Part shown: piece by piece, positions 1 through 11,343 of the stretch
How the letters are laid out: each line of letters begins with the position of its first letter
How positions within the stretch are numbered: the stretch's first letter is position 1
Assembly: GCA_038501625.1 (NCBI GenBank)
Contig: JAZAYU010000262.1
Span: 310,001-374,000 of the forward strand
Length of the DNA: 64,000 bases
Reading direction: 5' to 3'
Origin: Corbicula japonica
Taxonomy: Eukaryota > Mollusca > Bivalvia > Venerida > Cyrenidae
The notes under the pieces: model-generated
What the model was told of the DNA's origin: nothing
What the model saw: only the letters and a program-made list of their open reading frames with translations
The model's database searches: none
Program-made: the position numbers and the translations under genes

Positions 1-805
1 TCTCCAGGAATGACAATGACATAGGAATTTTCAGTTATTAACAACAGTAATTTGAAGCTATAGACGCTGTGTGAAAAATACTTTGACAATATGGTACATA
101 TTTGGTGACAATAAGGTACATATTTGAGCCAAGTTACTTGAATGTGCATGATAGAATTACTTATTTAAGTTGAAGAATACTTCAGCTATTGGGCCAAAGT
201 AGATTAAATAATCTCAATCAATTAAACATAAACATTTACAATGTCATGTAGTCTGATTATCCATATGTAACACTCCTTTACAGGTCTTAGTAACTGATTT
301 GTTACAAAATGCTTCTTTATATCTATTTTCATTACATAAATGAATTACGGTTGCCAATCAAATCATGAATTGAAACTGGTCCATTTTCTAAAAAGTATAA
401 TAACAATGTAAAGAGATTATTGTTTGCAAAAATGAACACATCAATTAGCAATAAAAATGTCATTATTCATAACCACTTTTAGATTTCTGTCTGGTAAGTA
501 TTTTGTAAATGTAATATATACTGGAAAATGTGAATTTCAAATTCTGAAGCTCAAGCCAGTTGGTATTTTCTTGATTTTGTATTTTTCATTGCAGAAATGT
601 AGGCATAACTACTTTAAAATAGGTAAATTTCTCTTTAAAAAGTACCATATATTAAAAATGTAAACTTCTCTACTGTTACAATTGCTAAAACATATACATA
701 CAAAAGAAAAAAATCATTGTTTTTATTATGAGTGCAACTTCCAGTTTTCTGTGTAAAATTCCAGCTTAAGCAGATCCAAATACAGGTATATTCAGATTTT
801 TACAT
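1..805. repeat. Segmental duplication, copy A, left part
   Basis: This stretch aligns by eye, with scattered substitutions and small indels, to about 49555-50368. Shared landmarks include the phrase around 457 (50008 in the partner) and the run ending near 660. No convincing gene is present. Both copies keep splice-like signals (a GTAAGT after position 490 and a TTGCAG before 595), but the enclosed micro-exons are too short to support. The left boundary lies outside the window. Confidence 0.8.
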
Positions 806-1697
806 GTGTTGTAAAGTTGGACTTTTGTTACAAAATGTTACATAATTGAAGTTTATTTTAAGGTTGATGACAGAGCATTATGCAACTTAAGGGACATATA
901 GTTCCATTATCTTTGTGAATGACAACATCACCTAATAATAAGCAAATAGCTTGTTTTGAGCACATTTTCAAAGTTTATACTCCGAAGAGTGTAATGAGAA
1001 TGAAAATTGTTACGACTCCATGTTAAATATGAGACACAGCAATGATATATGAGCAACACGAACTTGAATACAACATAGTGTAATAGCAAATAAAATGTAC
1101 TTCAAAAGAGAGTAGGACAATAATGAATAAGTCAACTCTTCTTTCATGCTTAGACTGGTAAAAGTACTGTAGAGAGGGTCTAATGAAATACACTCAAAAC
1201 ATGAACTTGGTTCATAAAAACTATGCGTTAGACTTCTCCGCAGTGGTTATATACGCACCATTAAAACATTCTTAAGAATCTGAACAAACAGATCTTAAAA
1301 CAAAAACACAAAAATGAACTCTGGTCTTAAATATTAGATATGAAACATAAGCAGACCCTTATAGATATTAAACCTATAAATACCTATAAATACTTAAACA
1401 ACTAGACACTTACGATACATAATCACAACCCATAGATATTCGAAATCTTTGAAAAAAAAACAACCTTTAAATAAACTCTAACTGTGTAAATAATGAAACT
1501 ATCTTACAACAATAGTACATGAATTAGCATGAATCATTAGGTAAGCAATAAAATTAGTCCTTCAGTATCATTATTTAAAACATGGTATGGAGTAGTAACT
1601 TAATACATTTAATTATTTTAGCTATTTGAATTTTGATATGGCCAAAATGAAAGATGTGCCAAAAATAAGAAGGTAATGATAAACCTTAACGCGTTTT

Positions 1698-2165
1698 CTA
1701 AAATCGCCTTTGCCTCTTACTGTATTGGTCAATGGCTTCCTCAGCTGCTCTCTTCCAATTATGTACAGCAGGTGGCAGATCCTCAGGCTCAGTCACCCGT
1801 TCCAGTGGTCCAAATAAATCGCTTCCCCCGTACTTTAGGATGGCGTCTTCCTCCAGGCGATCGAATCCACACAGGGCCATTGAAGAGTGAACACCCGTGG
1901 CAGGTATGAAGGGCATCTTCAGAAGTTTTTCGTAACGCTCTCTGGTAATGTCGGGGTCTGTATTGACTGCCACTTCCTTTGTCTTTGGAGCGGGTGCAAT
2001 TATCTTATCAATCGGGACGTTGTTTGACCCAGTGGGTATCCTCCTGCAAACTTCCCTCTTCGAAATGTGCCTAAGGAGACGTTCCTCTGTTAATGCAGTA
2101 TATGTACAATGACATAGGTATGGCGGCAGCTGGTGAGTGTGGTAGGCAAAAATGTGGCAGTACAC
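1698..2165 (-). pseudogene. Retrotransposon C-terminal tail with Cys/His segment
   Basis: An open minus-strand frame of 155 codons follows the integrase after a short gap. It contains a segment with paired cysteine and histidine residues (CHCTYTALTEERLLRHIS) reminiscent of a C2H2-type finger, then a charged region ending in EAIDQYSKRQRRF. Its position and orientation suggest that it is the 3' end of the same gypsy polyprotein, but I do not recognise it independently. The stretch between 2185 and 2417 is in yet another frame. Confidence 0.5.
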
Positions 2166-2416
2166 GTCTTCATAGAAGGATTCTTTACCTCACAACAGGC
2201 AGGTGTACCACTTCATCTGAAATTATACTATTAAGAGCCATAAATATATTTTTACTTATGAAGCTTAATCGCATAATAATATGTTTGTTGCTGTAGTGTC
2301 TTGGGTAGGTGTTGGCTATTATACTATAATAAGGTGAGGCTATCTTCTTTATTGGTTTCTTGCTGCTTTCTGCATCTTCCGAGCCCATTTTGGAATGACC
2401 TCTGGCTCGTATGGCT

Positions 2417-3800
2417 TTAAGCGGTCATGGTGCACAACGACTGATGACTTCTTTCACAGATTTTGTAGACACATGCGCTAAGAAGTTCTGTTACTACAAA
2501 TGGTCCTTCGTATAGGTGTTCAATTTTGGTTCCGAATCCTCTTTTCTTGTAGACAAGATCTCCTTTCTTGTAGCTGGATTCAGAGATGCGGGTGCCGTAG
2601 TCTTTCTTGTGCCTTGAGGCTGCTTCTTTAAGTGTTTCTCTTGTCAGGTGATAGACTTCTTCCATCTTATCCCTCAGTTCTGCCACATACCAATGGACAT
2701 CCGGCGGTGCTTCTGGCTTGGGAAATGGGAAAAGGAGATGTGAAGGCAAGTTGACTTCTCGGCCAAACATTAGCATATTTGGGGTGTATCCTGTAGCTGG
2801 AAGGATTGTACTCCTGTAGGCTGCTAACAGTAGACCAATATGTTCATCCCAGTTGTTCAGGTTGTTGTTGACTAATTTTGTAAGCATTTTGCCAAGTGTC
2901 CCATTAAAGCGTTCGATTAGGCCATTGGAGCTTGTGCGGTAGGCGGTCGTTCTGGTTTTTGTTATCTCCAACAACTTTAGTGTCTCTTTCAATAAGTCGC
3001 TCTCGAAGTTTCTGCCTTGGTCTGAGTGGATCTCTAGCGGAGTGCCATATCTTGCGATGAACTCTGTGACAAGTTTCTGAGCGAAGGTATCGGCCTGTTG
3101 GTTTGGTAGACAGAATGCTTCCATGTATCTTGTAAAGTAGTCGCCGATAACCAGGATATACTTGTTTTTTATTCTTGGTGATGGGAAGTGGTCCCATTAT
3201 GTCGATTCCAACTCGATCAAGCGGGTATCCAACTTGGTACTTTCTTTGGGGTCCTTTCGGCTTCTTCGCTGGGTGTTTCGCTGCACTGCATGTTGGACAT
3301 GTGCGTATATGTTGTCGGATGTCATCGTCCATCTTGTACCAGTGAAACAGTTTGCGGATTTTCTTTGATGTCTTGTTTACACCAAAGTGGCCAGCCATTA
3401 GCGTGTCGTGGTGGTCCCTGATGATCTGTCTTCTCAGTGCTTTTGGGGCGAGCATCTGGACGAAGTATTCGCGTCTGTACTTGCTTGTCCATATTTTCTG
3501 GTATAGGATACCTTGCCTTCTGACAATGTTTTCTGAGTTCAACCAGTACTTCCTCACTGCTGGACTTAACCTTGCAATTTTCTCTCTTTCTGGAAGTTCA
3601 CCTTGATCAATCCATTTGTGAAGGTAGTGAAGGTCTGGATCCTGTCTTTGCAGTTCTTCTAGCTCTGTTGACATATAAGCAGGTTGAAACATCTTTTCTG
3701 TCTCTGTTGCTTCATCCCTTTGTGAGGAGTTATCCCCTGAGTTTGGTCTTTCTTGATGTTGTTTTAATGGCTTTGTAGCTCGAACCACAGCATCATTTGT
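2417..3800 (-). pseudogene. Ty3/gypsy integrase
   Basis: The minus strand encodes the integrase zinc-binding domain (H and H around MAGHFGVNKT, then CPTC) near 3380-3300. The catalytic core follows, with all three acidic residues visible: D in GIDIMGPLP (codon 3203-3201), D in HSDQGRNFES (3021-3019) and E in NGLIERFNGT (2914-2912). A frameshift near 3150 separates the first aspartate from the other two. The C-terminal part ends with the motif KKGDLVYKKRGF and a conserved EGPFVV. Integrase joins the cDNA to the host chromosome. No chromodomain was noticed after the core. Confidence 0.92.
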
Positions 3801-3826
3801 TTTCACACCTAAGTCAACTATGTCAT

Positions 3827-4690
3827 CTATTTCTTCCATGAAGTCTCTCCAAGTCGAGTCCTGTTGTTTGCAGTCTTCACAGGTTTCTTCTTCTTTAGGT
3901 GATTGATGACTACAAGCTGAAGATAGAAAATCTCTTCTGGACATGAATTCTGATGTTTGTGCCCTGCACGGTGTTCAATGTCAAAATCGTACTGTGCCAA
4001 GATTTCGAGCCATCTTGCTATTTGACCGGTAGGATTTTTGAATTCAAATAGCAATCGGAGGGAACCATGGTCTGTGCGAAGAAGGAATTTTTGTCCTAGC
4101 AGGTAGTGTCTGAAGTGGTTGACGATAGTGATAACTGCTAGCAGTTATTTCCGCTTAACACTGTACTTTTCCTGAGTGCGGTGAAGACGCTTCGAGGCAT
4201 AACTGATCACCCTTTCTTGTCTCTCCTGAACTTGCGACAGGACTGCGCCGACTCCAACATCGCTTGCATCACAGTCTAGTATATACTTTAGGTCTGGCTT
4301 TGGGTATGCCAAAATTGGTGCGCTGCATGATTTTTGTTTCAGGGTGTTGAATGCTTCTGTGCATTGGTCGTCCCAGATTAATTCTTCATTTTTCCTGGTA
4401 AATTTGGTCACTGGAAAGGCTACATCACTGAATGATTGTATGTATTGTCTGTAATAGGAGGCTAGTCCTATAAATCTCTGTATATCTTTAACGTTTTTTG
4501 GTTTCTTCCATGACAGTACTGCTTCAACTGTTGCTGGATTTGGTCTGATGCCATGTTGGTTGACAATATGTCCAAGAAACAGGACTTCTGTTTTGAAAAG
4601 TTCGCACTTGCTTGGTTTTACTTTGAGGCCAGCTTGGTTGAGTCTTTCTAGAAGCGCATCTAAACGTTGAAACTCTGTGCTATTACAGTA
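3827..4690 (-). pseudogene. Ty3/gypsy RT thumb and RNase H
   Basis: The minus strand continues the RT thumb (KVKPSKCELFKTEVLFLGH) and then the RNase H domain. The first RNase H catalytic aspartate lies in LDCDASDVGVGAVLSQ, and the domain proceeds through YASKRLHRTQEKYS. A frame change near 4145 interrupts the TDHGSL region, which continues in another frame to NPTGQIARWLEILAQYDFDIEH, the typical end of a gypsy RNase H. RNase H degrades the RNA strand of the RNA-DNA hybrid during reverse transcription. The domain is complete in content but split over two frames. Confidence 0.9.
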
Positions 4691-5300
4691 ATGTCGTCCA
4701 GGTAAACGAGTAGTATTTCCCATTGTAGTCCTCTGAGTACAATTTCCATACAGCGCTGAAACGTGCTTGCGCTGTTGCACAAACCATAGGGCATTTTTAG
4801 GTATTCGTACAACCCATACTTTGTGATGAACGCTGTCTTGTGACTGTCTTCTTCAGCCAGTTCCAGTTGCATGTACGCACTTTGGAGATCAATTGTCGAG
4901 AAGAGTTTGGTGGATGCTAGACAGTCTAGGCACATGTTGATTCTGTATAGGGGGTAAGCATCTTTAATGGTTCTCTCGTTGAGTCGCCTGTAGTCAACAC
5001 AGACTCTTACTTCTCCAGTTTTCTTCCTGACTTTTACCAATGCTGAGCTCCATGGTGAGTTCGAAGGCTTGATGGCTCCAGCTTCCAGTTGTTCCTTGAT
5101 GTACTTTTCTTCTTCGCCCTCATATCCTTGCGGCGTGCGGCGTAATGGCTGTCTAACTGGTGCTGCCTCTCCTGTTTCTATGTGGTGTTTCAGGACTTTG
5201 CACAGGCCTAATTCAGTTTTTGAAGCAGCAAAGGTACTGTGATGTTTAGTTAGAAACTGTGCAAACTTTGCTCTCTGTTCTTGGTTTAGTGTGCTAATGC
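4660..5300 (-). pseudogene. Ty3/gypsy reverse transcriptase, fingers and palm
   Basis: The minus strand reads through the N-terminal RT linker (about 5290-5045) into the conserved fingers and palm. The segment VCVDYRRLNERTIKDAYPL is the gypsy-type motif around the first catalytic region. The YLDD active-site tetrad is encoded at 4704-4693. The enzyme copies element RNA into DNA. The reading frame is lost just after the YLDD box, where the continuation (FQRLDALLERLNQAGLKVKP) lies in another frame. Whether this is a true frameshift or an assembly error cannot be told from the sequence. Confidence 0.9.
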
Positions 5301-5548
5301 TGGATTTATATAGCTCGTGTAGGTGAGATGGTACATCTGTGGATCATTCATTATTGTCCGAACTTGGAGCGGAAGAAACCTTGGAAGTCATGCAGACATT
5401 GTTCAGCTTCATTCTTTGGTGTTTGCTTTCTGCCTGGAGTCGACAGATGGAGTGACCTTCTTCATGTCTTGAGATGTCTATACTCTTGCCAGTACTTGAG
5501 ACTGTTCCTACAGCATATAAATTACCAATCACAAATCCCTTCTTCAGG

Positions 5549-5860
5549 GCATTGTGGTGCTATGTGACCTTCTTTATGACATTTATTGCAGACCACATTT
5601 TCTTCTTTGGGATCTGCTGGGGGTTGGTTCATCATCTTGGTTGCTTTTTTCTTGTTTGGCTTTGAGGATTGACTGCTTAAGGTTCTCGCAAACTGGAAGA
5701 GTCGGTCTTCGGTGACAAATTTCTTGCCATTTATTCTGCGGAGATCTGGGGTTTCTTCTTCGGAGTCTGGCGTTTCATAGTCTTCTTTCGGTGGTGCCAG
5801 GTGGCGAATACCAGATCTCTTCTTGGTGTTATCATTGCAGGCTTCATGTAGAAGATTAAG
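5549..5860 (-). pseudogene. Ty3/gypsy Gag C-terminus with zinc knuckle
   Basis: The minus strand from about 5860 encodes a lysine- and glutamate-rich segment that ends in a CCHC zinc knuckle, read from 5590 down to 5549 with exact C-x2-C-x4-H-x4-C spacing (CNKCHKEGHIAPQC). This knuckle is the nucleocapsid RNA-binding motif of retroelement Gag proteins. The upstream capsid part of Gag is missing, so the element is truncated on its 5' side. Only about 190 codon-like bases separate the knuckle from the RT linker, which suggests that the protease was deleted. Confidence 0.8.
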
Positions 5861-6590
5861 TATATTTAGATTATTAGGTAAACAATGCCATGTGACTCAG
5901 TAGACCAATCAAAAGCCTCAATACATCCTTAAAGCATTTTGATTGGCTTACTGGAACAGCAATGCATTGTGGGTAAAAGAATGCTAGGAAGTTTTCCTCA
6001 GTGAGATTTGTGGTTAAGTTAATCATTCTGCATTTGTCTTTCAGACAGAACACATTAGGAACTTTGGCTTATTGTTCAAAATTAGGAAATTAATTAATAA
6101 TTATTTTGGTATATTTTCTAAAGGTTATATTTTACTAAAGAGTTTTAAACGGTACTGACTATTTATTTAATATTTTTGGTTATTTTTCCAAAATTAATGT
6201 ATTTGTTTTAAACAGCAGTTTCTTTGTGTTGAAGTATTAGGAAATCGTAAATTATTGTAAAGATAGAGCTAAATTTATACTGACTGCTGTTGTACTTTGA
6301 ATAAGAAAATAAGTTCATTTGACACTATTGCACTTAAAATTGAAGTTGCATTTTATCTTATCTTGTATATATGTGTACTTTTAGATGTAGTTTTAAAATA
6401 TAGATGATTAGAAGAGTTAATTAAAAGTTCAGTTAATTATTTTAAAATCAAAACAGAATCTTGTTTTTAATTTTCCTTTACTTTTAGTACGGTGGTGTCA
6501 TCCTGACGTAAGAGTTAGATCTACTATTACATAACAAAGTAGAACTCCCCAGAAAACCACACCCTTTAAAACCCCGCACACCACACATGT

Positions 6591-9255
6591 ATTTTAAGAG
6601 GCCAAAAACCCACTGACATAGCAAGAAATGTTTTTCTACCTCTTCACAGCAATCTACTTTTTTCAACAATTTAAATGATTATGAAACCTTTGATTTTTTT
6701 ATTTTCTAAAACACAACTTTTTGATGCTGAGCAAATTTAGTGACACCATGACTATTTAAAAAAATTTGCAAAAATAAAACAAAACAAAACAGACACCTTG
6801 TAAATAGTGTACCTCACATACATATTTTGATTATGAAATCATGTTGAAATGTGCACATGACAGAAAAAATGGTAATAATAGAACACTTTTAATCCCCAAA
6901 ATGAGCACTAACTTGATATTTGATGCTATTCTTGGTACATAATGTATTCCGCTTTCTGGTCAAACTTTTTGGTCCCAACTGATTATAATATATTAGAGAT
7001 TAACCCTTTCCTACATGTAAACACCTTTATAGCATGGAAAAACTGTGTACATTCAGATCAGCCAGCACATCCATGATGTCTGATCAGAATCTGCAATTTC
7101 AACTTGTTTAAATCATTAGGTTATTTCTGACCAAAAAGTGAACAGTGCAGATCCTGATCAGATGTGCCAGCTAATCTGGATCTACACTGGTCTCACATGG
7201 GTAAAAAGGCATGTCTGTAGAGTAAAAGGTAAATTTTGCTTTAAATTACAATCTCATATTACTGTGTATTAAAATTAAAAAGGTAATACTCAGTAGTTAC
7301 TTTGAGAAAATTATTGTCTATAAAATTTATTAAACCTGAAATTTCATACATTTAGGACAATCTGTCATGTATTTGGCCAAAATAAAAAAACATTGTTTCT
7401 GGAGGTACCATGTCAAATATGCCACAAGGCAATTCAGACAGTACTTGTAAGTCTATTGTTTATATAGCAATCACTGTAAAGAGTAAGTTTTGTTTTTAGA
7501 TTTACACAAGCTTTTAAAAAATAGTATCATTGTTTAATTGATATCTAAAATTGTGCTTGTCATCGTGAAACCCAAGAACAAATAAAAACATCATCTGATT
7601 GTCTTTTTTGCTTTAAAAATTGGACTGTCATCAAAAAGTAAATTAATTTATGTTACAGTCATAATCTCTTCGCTACACCTACCCAAGGTGTTGATTCAAT
7701 CAGTTTTGTCAGGGTGTCACAATGTTATATAAGATCACAATTTACAACACTTGCAGTAAAAGTCAGAGATGTTAATGCAATCAAAGGTGCCATATTTAAT
7801 AAATAAATAAATATATTTCTAAACCAATTTCCATGTTGGACAGTGCAAAATACACAGCTTATGTTGCAACCATCAATATTTGATTCTGTGCTAGTGTAGA
7901 CCCAGTGACTTTTGTAGACTAAGGTCATTGATCAAAAGAGCATATTGACATATAAATGATGTCTTTTCTTTTTTTGCAACATTTTGTTAACTGTTTTCCC
8001 ACCTGTTTAGTCATGATAGTCTTGGACAAAAATCCGGAAAAAGTACATGTTGCTTTGTACAAAATGTCCAATCTATGAAGCAACTTGTTCATGAAAAATA
8101 TTTTATAAAACATCATAAACTGACATATCCATATTAACACAATCATACTAAAACTCTTTAAATAAAATAAAAACGTGGCCTATTTTGAAGCCTATTTGAG
8201 CTTTTTCAAAATAAAGTGTGGCTCATTTGACTTGTTTGTGGCCTATTGACTGTAATCCATATACCAATTCCATGGTATTTGCTCATAAATTTGGTGTGAA
8301 TAGACAGATAACGATCCCAATCTATCAACCAAAACAATAAACATTATGTTTATGCAGCGTAGACCCAGTGTAGACCCTCATTTTTTGCGGGGGGGGGGGG
8401 CGGCGGCCAGTTTCCTTTTTTTAGAAAACAAGGTCAGTCTTCAAAGACCCTGCGGTGTAGATTTGCTGTTGTGCCATGTGTTTTATAAGATTAAATAAAA
8501 CTTTAAAAAAAATCTCATTGTCATACCTCGTGTTCAGTACTCTCACAAACAATATCTTCGACTGCCATGAGCTCTCTGAATGACGAGCATGACCAGTGAC
8601 AAAATATACAAATTTTAAACTGAATTCTGGCGCTGGTCTACGCTAAGCTCAGTGTGTCTCACACTGTGACTGTGAGTGACTGAACATTGCGAGGTCCATT
8701 TCACAATGCAACTTCACATAAAAGTTGGTTCTCACCAGCCTTACATCTTGTTTTCAAGAAAAACTCCATGCATCTGATTGTTCCGTCACTGGGCCTTACG
8801 CTCCTTTGAATTAAAAGGCCTAATAATCCACTGACAAGCTACCATTCAGTAGTTTTCAACTTGATTTCTTCAGTCTAATTTCTAAAAATGGCCGATTGCT
8901 ATTGGTTAAAACGAACGACAACCTACTCTCTAAACTGACGATTTAGTGTTGTTTTTTTTTGCTTTCCAAAATGCTAGTCCGATAACAATGCTACCAAATA
9001 ATAAGTTTTAATTTTTAAAGATATGTTGCAATTAGCGATTTATAAAAATAAAGCCAATAACAAAATTTGTCTAAACAATACTTTGCCGTAAGTTATTACC
9101 GGTCAGGTTTTTCCCGTGTTAACATGCCCTTATGCTTTGCACAACCAGTAACCAGCGCAAACGGAAGGACATCGTTTTTTTAGCTTAGTGAATGGGCATT
9201 CCTGCGACCTTAAGACGAGCTTAACGATTCGCGACCCGAGCTAGAGCTCGATATT
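6591..9255. repeat. Segmental duplication, copy A, right part
   Basis: This aligns collinearly with 50370-52483, apart from indels and one small inversion. Shared anchors include the text near 7020-7160, 7560-7700 and 8760-9240. Homology stops just after the palindromic phrase GACCCGAGCTAGAGCTCG (9234-9251, partner 52460-52477). A G-homopolymer lies near 8389-8402. I see no gene here. Confidence 0.8.
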
Positions 9256-9745
9256 AAAATATAGTTTATCTGGGAATAAACGTTGCTCAAAATATATTTT
9301 TGTGCAATTTCTTAGAAAACATATATTACAGTATTGATAAGAATAAAAGTCAAAGAAAATCAAATTTTCTTAATATATGTACATATGTATGAAGAGACAG
9401 ATAAATCTACTAATACTGAGTACTCTGAAGGCTATCGTACAATTGCAATAATTTCCAAAAGTTAGCTATGACGACGTTTTTAAGATATTTTCTTTTTAAT
9501 CAAAACTATGATGAAATACTGATTATACCATTGAACCAGCGCAAGTACTTATAAATTAAAAATGTTTTTAGCATAAGAACTATTTCTTTTTAAATCGGCT
9601 CAACAAAAATATAGCACGGACATGATAAAATGTAGTATCTACAAAAAATGACATTCAGCTATGACGAATAGCTTATAAAATGACTGCTCGTTTTAATGGA
9701 TAGCTGATTAAAATGCATATGTTAAGGTGCTTGCTATATTTTTAC
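9256..9745. other. Intergenic or intronic, nothing recognised
   Basis: AT-rich sequence downstream of the GTPase exon 3 donor on the minus strand. I looked for a further GTPase exon (a DxxG or TKxD motif) and found none. Confidence 0.6.
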
Positions 9746-9937
9746 CTTTTTGGACAAACTTTTTAATGCTGAACCAGATTCCATGGGATTTGAAATTCTA
9801 TTTTTGTCAATAGAGGCAACCGAATTAATAAATGACGATTTCCCGGATCGTATTGGTCCAATAAACAGAATTCTTGCTTTCTCTAGACCGTCATGAATCG
9901 TTAGTTGTTGAATGTCATTCATAATTCTTTCCTGATA
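9746..9937 (-). CDS. IFI44-like GTPase, exon 3 (P-loop exon)
   Basis: This 64-codon exon encodes the start of a GTPase domain. The Walker A/G1 motif is GPIRSGKS (GxxxxGKS) in the context ARILFIGPIRSGKSSFINSV, and the following NRISNPMESGSALKSL matches the segment after the P-loop in interferon-induced protein 44 (IFI44/IFI44L) proteins. In vertebrates these are induced by interferon, and in bivalves the family is typically expanded and infection-responsive. The exon is bounded on the minus strand by a pyrimidine-rich acceptor ending TTGCAG (9940-9938) and a donor AAG|GTAAAA (GT at 9745-9744), both phase 0. It joins upstream to exon 2 only if exon 2 ends in phase 0 (see that entry). The remaining G motifs are not found downstream, so the gene is truncated here or continues beyond the window. 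Confidence 0.8.
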
Positions 9938-10149
9938 CTGCAACAAGAAAGCAAAACATTTTTTTCATTCATTATATTTATCATTGACCAAATCACTTTT
10001 ATCAACCAAACATACCATAACGTGTTTTTCCCATCTTTTTATGTTAAAAATTCATGTATGTTTCTTAAACATTCAACATTGCAAGTTTAAATTTCAAGTT
10101 CTTATGTGAAAAAAGAAAGTTTTACACATTTTTCGGGTTCTGATAAGAT

Positions 10150-10632
10150 TTGGTAAATAGTAATCCCTTAGAATATTTTTTCAGTATATCGATCTGGGTG
10201 GTGTTTATATCTCAATCAGCTAAGCTAAGGATATGTTTCAATTACCTTAAAATGATACACCTCTTTTTTCATGTTAAACATTACGTTTTAGTATATAATC
10301 TGATACGAACAGGCGTGTTATCAGATTTGATTTGTTTTGCTACTCATCTTGTTTTCTCTGTTATGGCAACATGTAACATATTGGCTAAAATGGGTACGGT
10401 TGCATTGATAACTAAATTTTACGAATCTGATTCGTGTACTGAATTAAATCTCCCATGTTCACCCAATAATTATATACATGTTATTGTTTGGGTTGTGGCT
10501 ATTAATATTTTCACGATTATTACTTTAATGGCTCCTTCAGGATTAGCTCGTGTCAATAAAATCACATCTATAAACGCAAAAGAATTCGCGCATGTGTATA
10601 CCAGTGATACACATGCCGATGGTACAAATTGA
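10150..10632 (+). CDS. Hydrophobic protein, possible 3'-terminal exon
   Basis: An open frame of 160 codons ends at a TGA at 10630-10632. From about 10310 its codons look protein-like. The encoded part has one hydrophobic stretch with ICFATHLVFSVMATCNIL, a cysteine-containing loop (SDSCTELNLPCS), a second membrane segment (YIHVIVWVVAINIFTIITL) and a polar tail. A potential acceptor AG (10311-10312, in GAACAG) precedes this part, so it may be a terminal exon encoding two transmembrane helices. I do not recognise the family. It lies antisense inside intron 2 of the GTPase gene and ends about 95 bp before the CAACGTTG element. It could also be a chance open frame. Confidence 0.3.
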   Translation: MVNSNPLEYFFSISIWVVFISQSAKLRICFNYLKMIHLFFHVKHYVLVYNLIRTGVLSDLICFATHLVFSVMATCNILAKMGTVALITKFYESDSCTELNLPCSPNNYIHVIVWVVAINIFTIITLMAPSGLARVNKITSINAKEFAHVYTSDTHADGTN

Positions 10633-10739
10633 ACAGCATTAGCTGCTGATCAGTTTTTAAACGATATCATGATATATTTTGTTTATTATTTCGATTATCA
10701 AAACGAAAGTGGTGTACGACTTCAATACCCAGTGGGCAT

Positions 10740-10940
10740 TCAACGTTTATTAAAGGTTGAAAAGAGGTTTAAATTTGGTTGCAACGTTGAACAACTACAA
10801 TGCAACGTTCTTTCAACGTTAATTTTTCAACGTTGAAATTTAGTTGAAGTCCGACGTTATATCAACGTTGAAAATTGTCACATTTACAGTTGCAACTTAT
10901 TTTAATGTTGCATAAACGTTGAACTACGGTCGACCTTATG
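10740..10940. repeat. Left subterminal CAACGTT array
   Basis: About six copies of CAACGTT(G) at irregular spacing of 10-50 bp. They mirror the array at the other end of the element. Such subterminal arrays often bind the transposase. Confidence 0.7.
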
Positions 10941-11246
10941 CCATTAAAAATAGATTTCATTATGAGAGCTATTATCGTATAGTTAGCAGGGGCATAGCTA
11001 GCCCCTATTCATGTGGATTCATACTTGGGCGGATGCGCCGGGGGGGGGGGGGAACACGCCCTACACCCCGATTTTTTTTTTATAACAATGGTGCAATCAG
11101 GTGCATTCTGTGCGTTTCTGATATGATTCGTGTGGATTCAGCGGTGTACACGCGTATAGGCAGCTACGCGCCAGTTTATGAAGAAAAAAATGCTTCGTGA
11201 CGAAAAACAGAAAACACGAGGTTTGAATATTTGTAATTTCCCGCTG

Positions 11247-11343
11247 ACCGGAAATGATGCGCGCGCACAATTTAAAATGGATAGAAAACGTATTACGATT
11301 TATTTTCCGAATTTCTAGTGAATATCGAAGGAAGTTTAACTTG
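11247..11343 (+). promoter_or_regulatory. Possible promoter and 5' non-coding exon
   Basis: A locally CpG-rich patch containing ACCGGAAATGATGCGCGCGC (11247-11266), which includes an ETS-type CCGGAAAT site, precedes a consensus donor TTG|GTAAGA (GT at 11344). The next good acceptor downstream (AATTTCAG at 12341-12348) is followed 3 bases later by an ATG. This arrangement suggests a short 5' UTR exon driven by a CpG-rich promoter inside the mobile element. It is inferred from sequence pattern only. Confidence 0.3.

Larger units (their letters stand above)
1690..5870 (-). mobile_element. Ty3/gypsy LTR retrotransposon remnant
   Basis: Reading the minus strand from about 5860 down to 1698 gives, in order, a gag C-terminus with a CCHC zinc knuckle, reverse transcriptase, RNase H, integrase and a cysteine/histidine-containing tail. 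The order RT-RNase H-integrase is diagnostic of the Ty3/gypsy superfamily. Several frame changes (near 5300, 4700, 4145 and 3150) and short gaps break the polyprotein, so this copy is not functional. The protease expected between zinc knuckle and RT is not visible, because the available interval is too short and has no D-S/T-G motif. Neither LTR was found. It lies wholly inside the block missing from the paralogous segment. Confidence 0.9.
806..6590. other. 5.8 kb block absent from the paralogous copy
   Basis: In the partner copy the sequence passes directly from the equivalent of about 805 to the equivalent of about 6594 (partner junction near 50370). The block therefore is either an insertion here or a deletion there. 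CATG sits at both edges, followed on the left by TG and preceded on the right by CA, which would fit an LTR-type insertion with a 4-bp target duplication. I cannot see matching long terminal repeats. Positions 806-1690 and 5870-6590 are AT-rich flanks in which I see no gene. Confidence 0.6.

Noticed and set aside
457..663. Open frame conserved between both segmental copies (50008-50262)
   Set aside because: The product is low-complexity and both copies diverge with indels. Conservation reflects the duplication, not coding constraint.
8389..8402. G-homopolymer as a possible quadruplex or regulatory site
   Set aside because: A single homopolymer with no further G-tracts nearby. Likely simple-sequence slippage.
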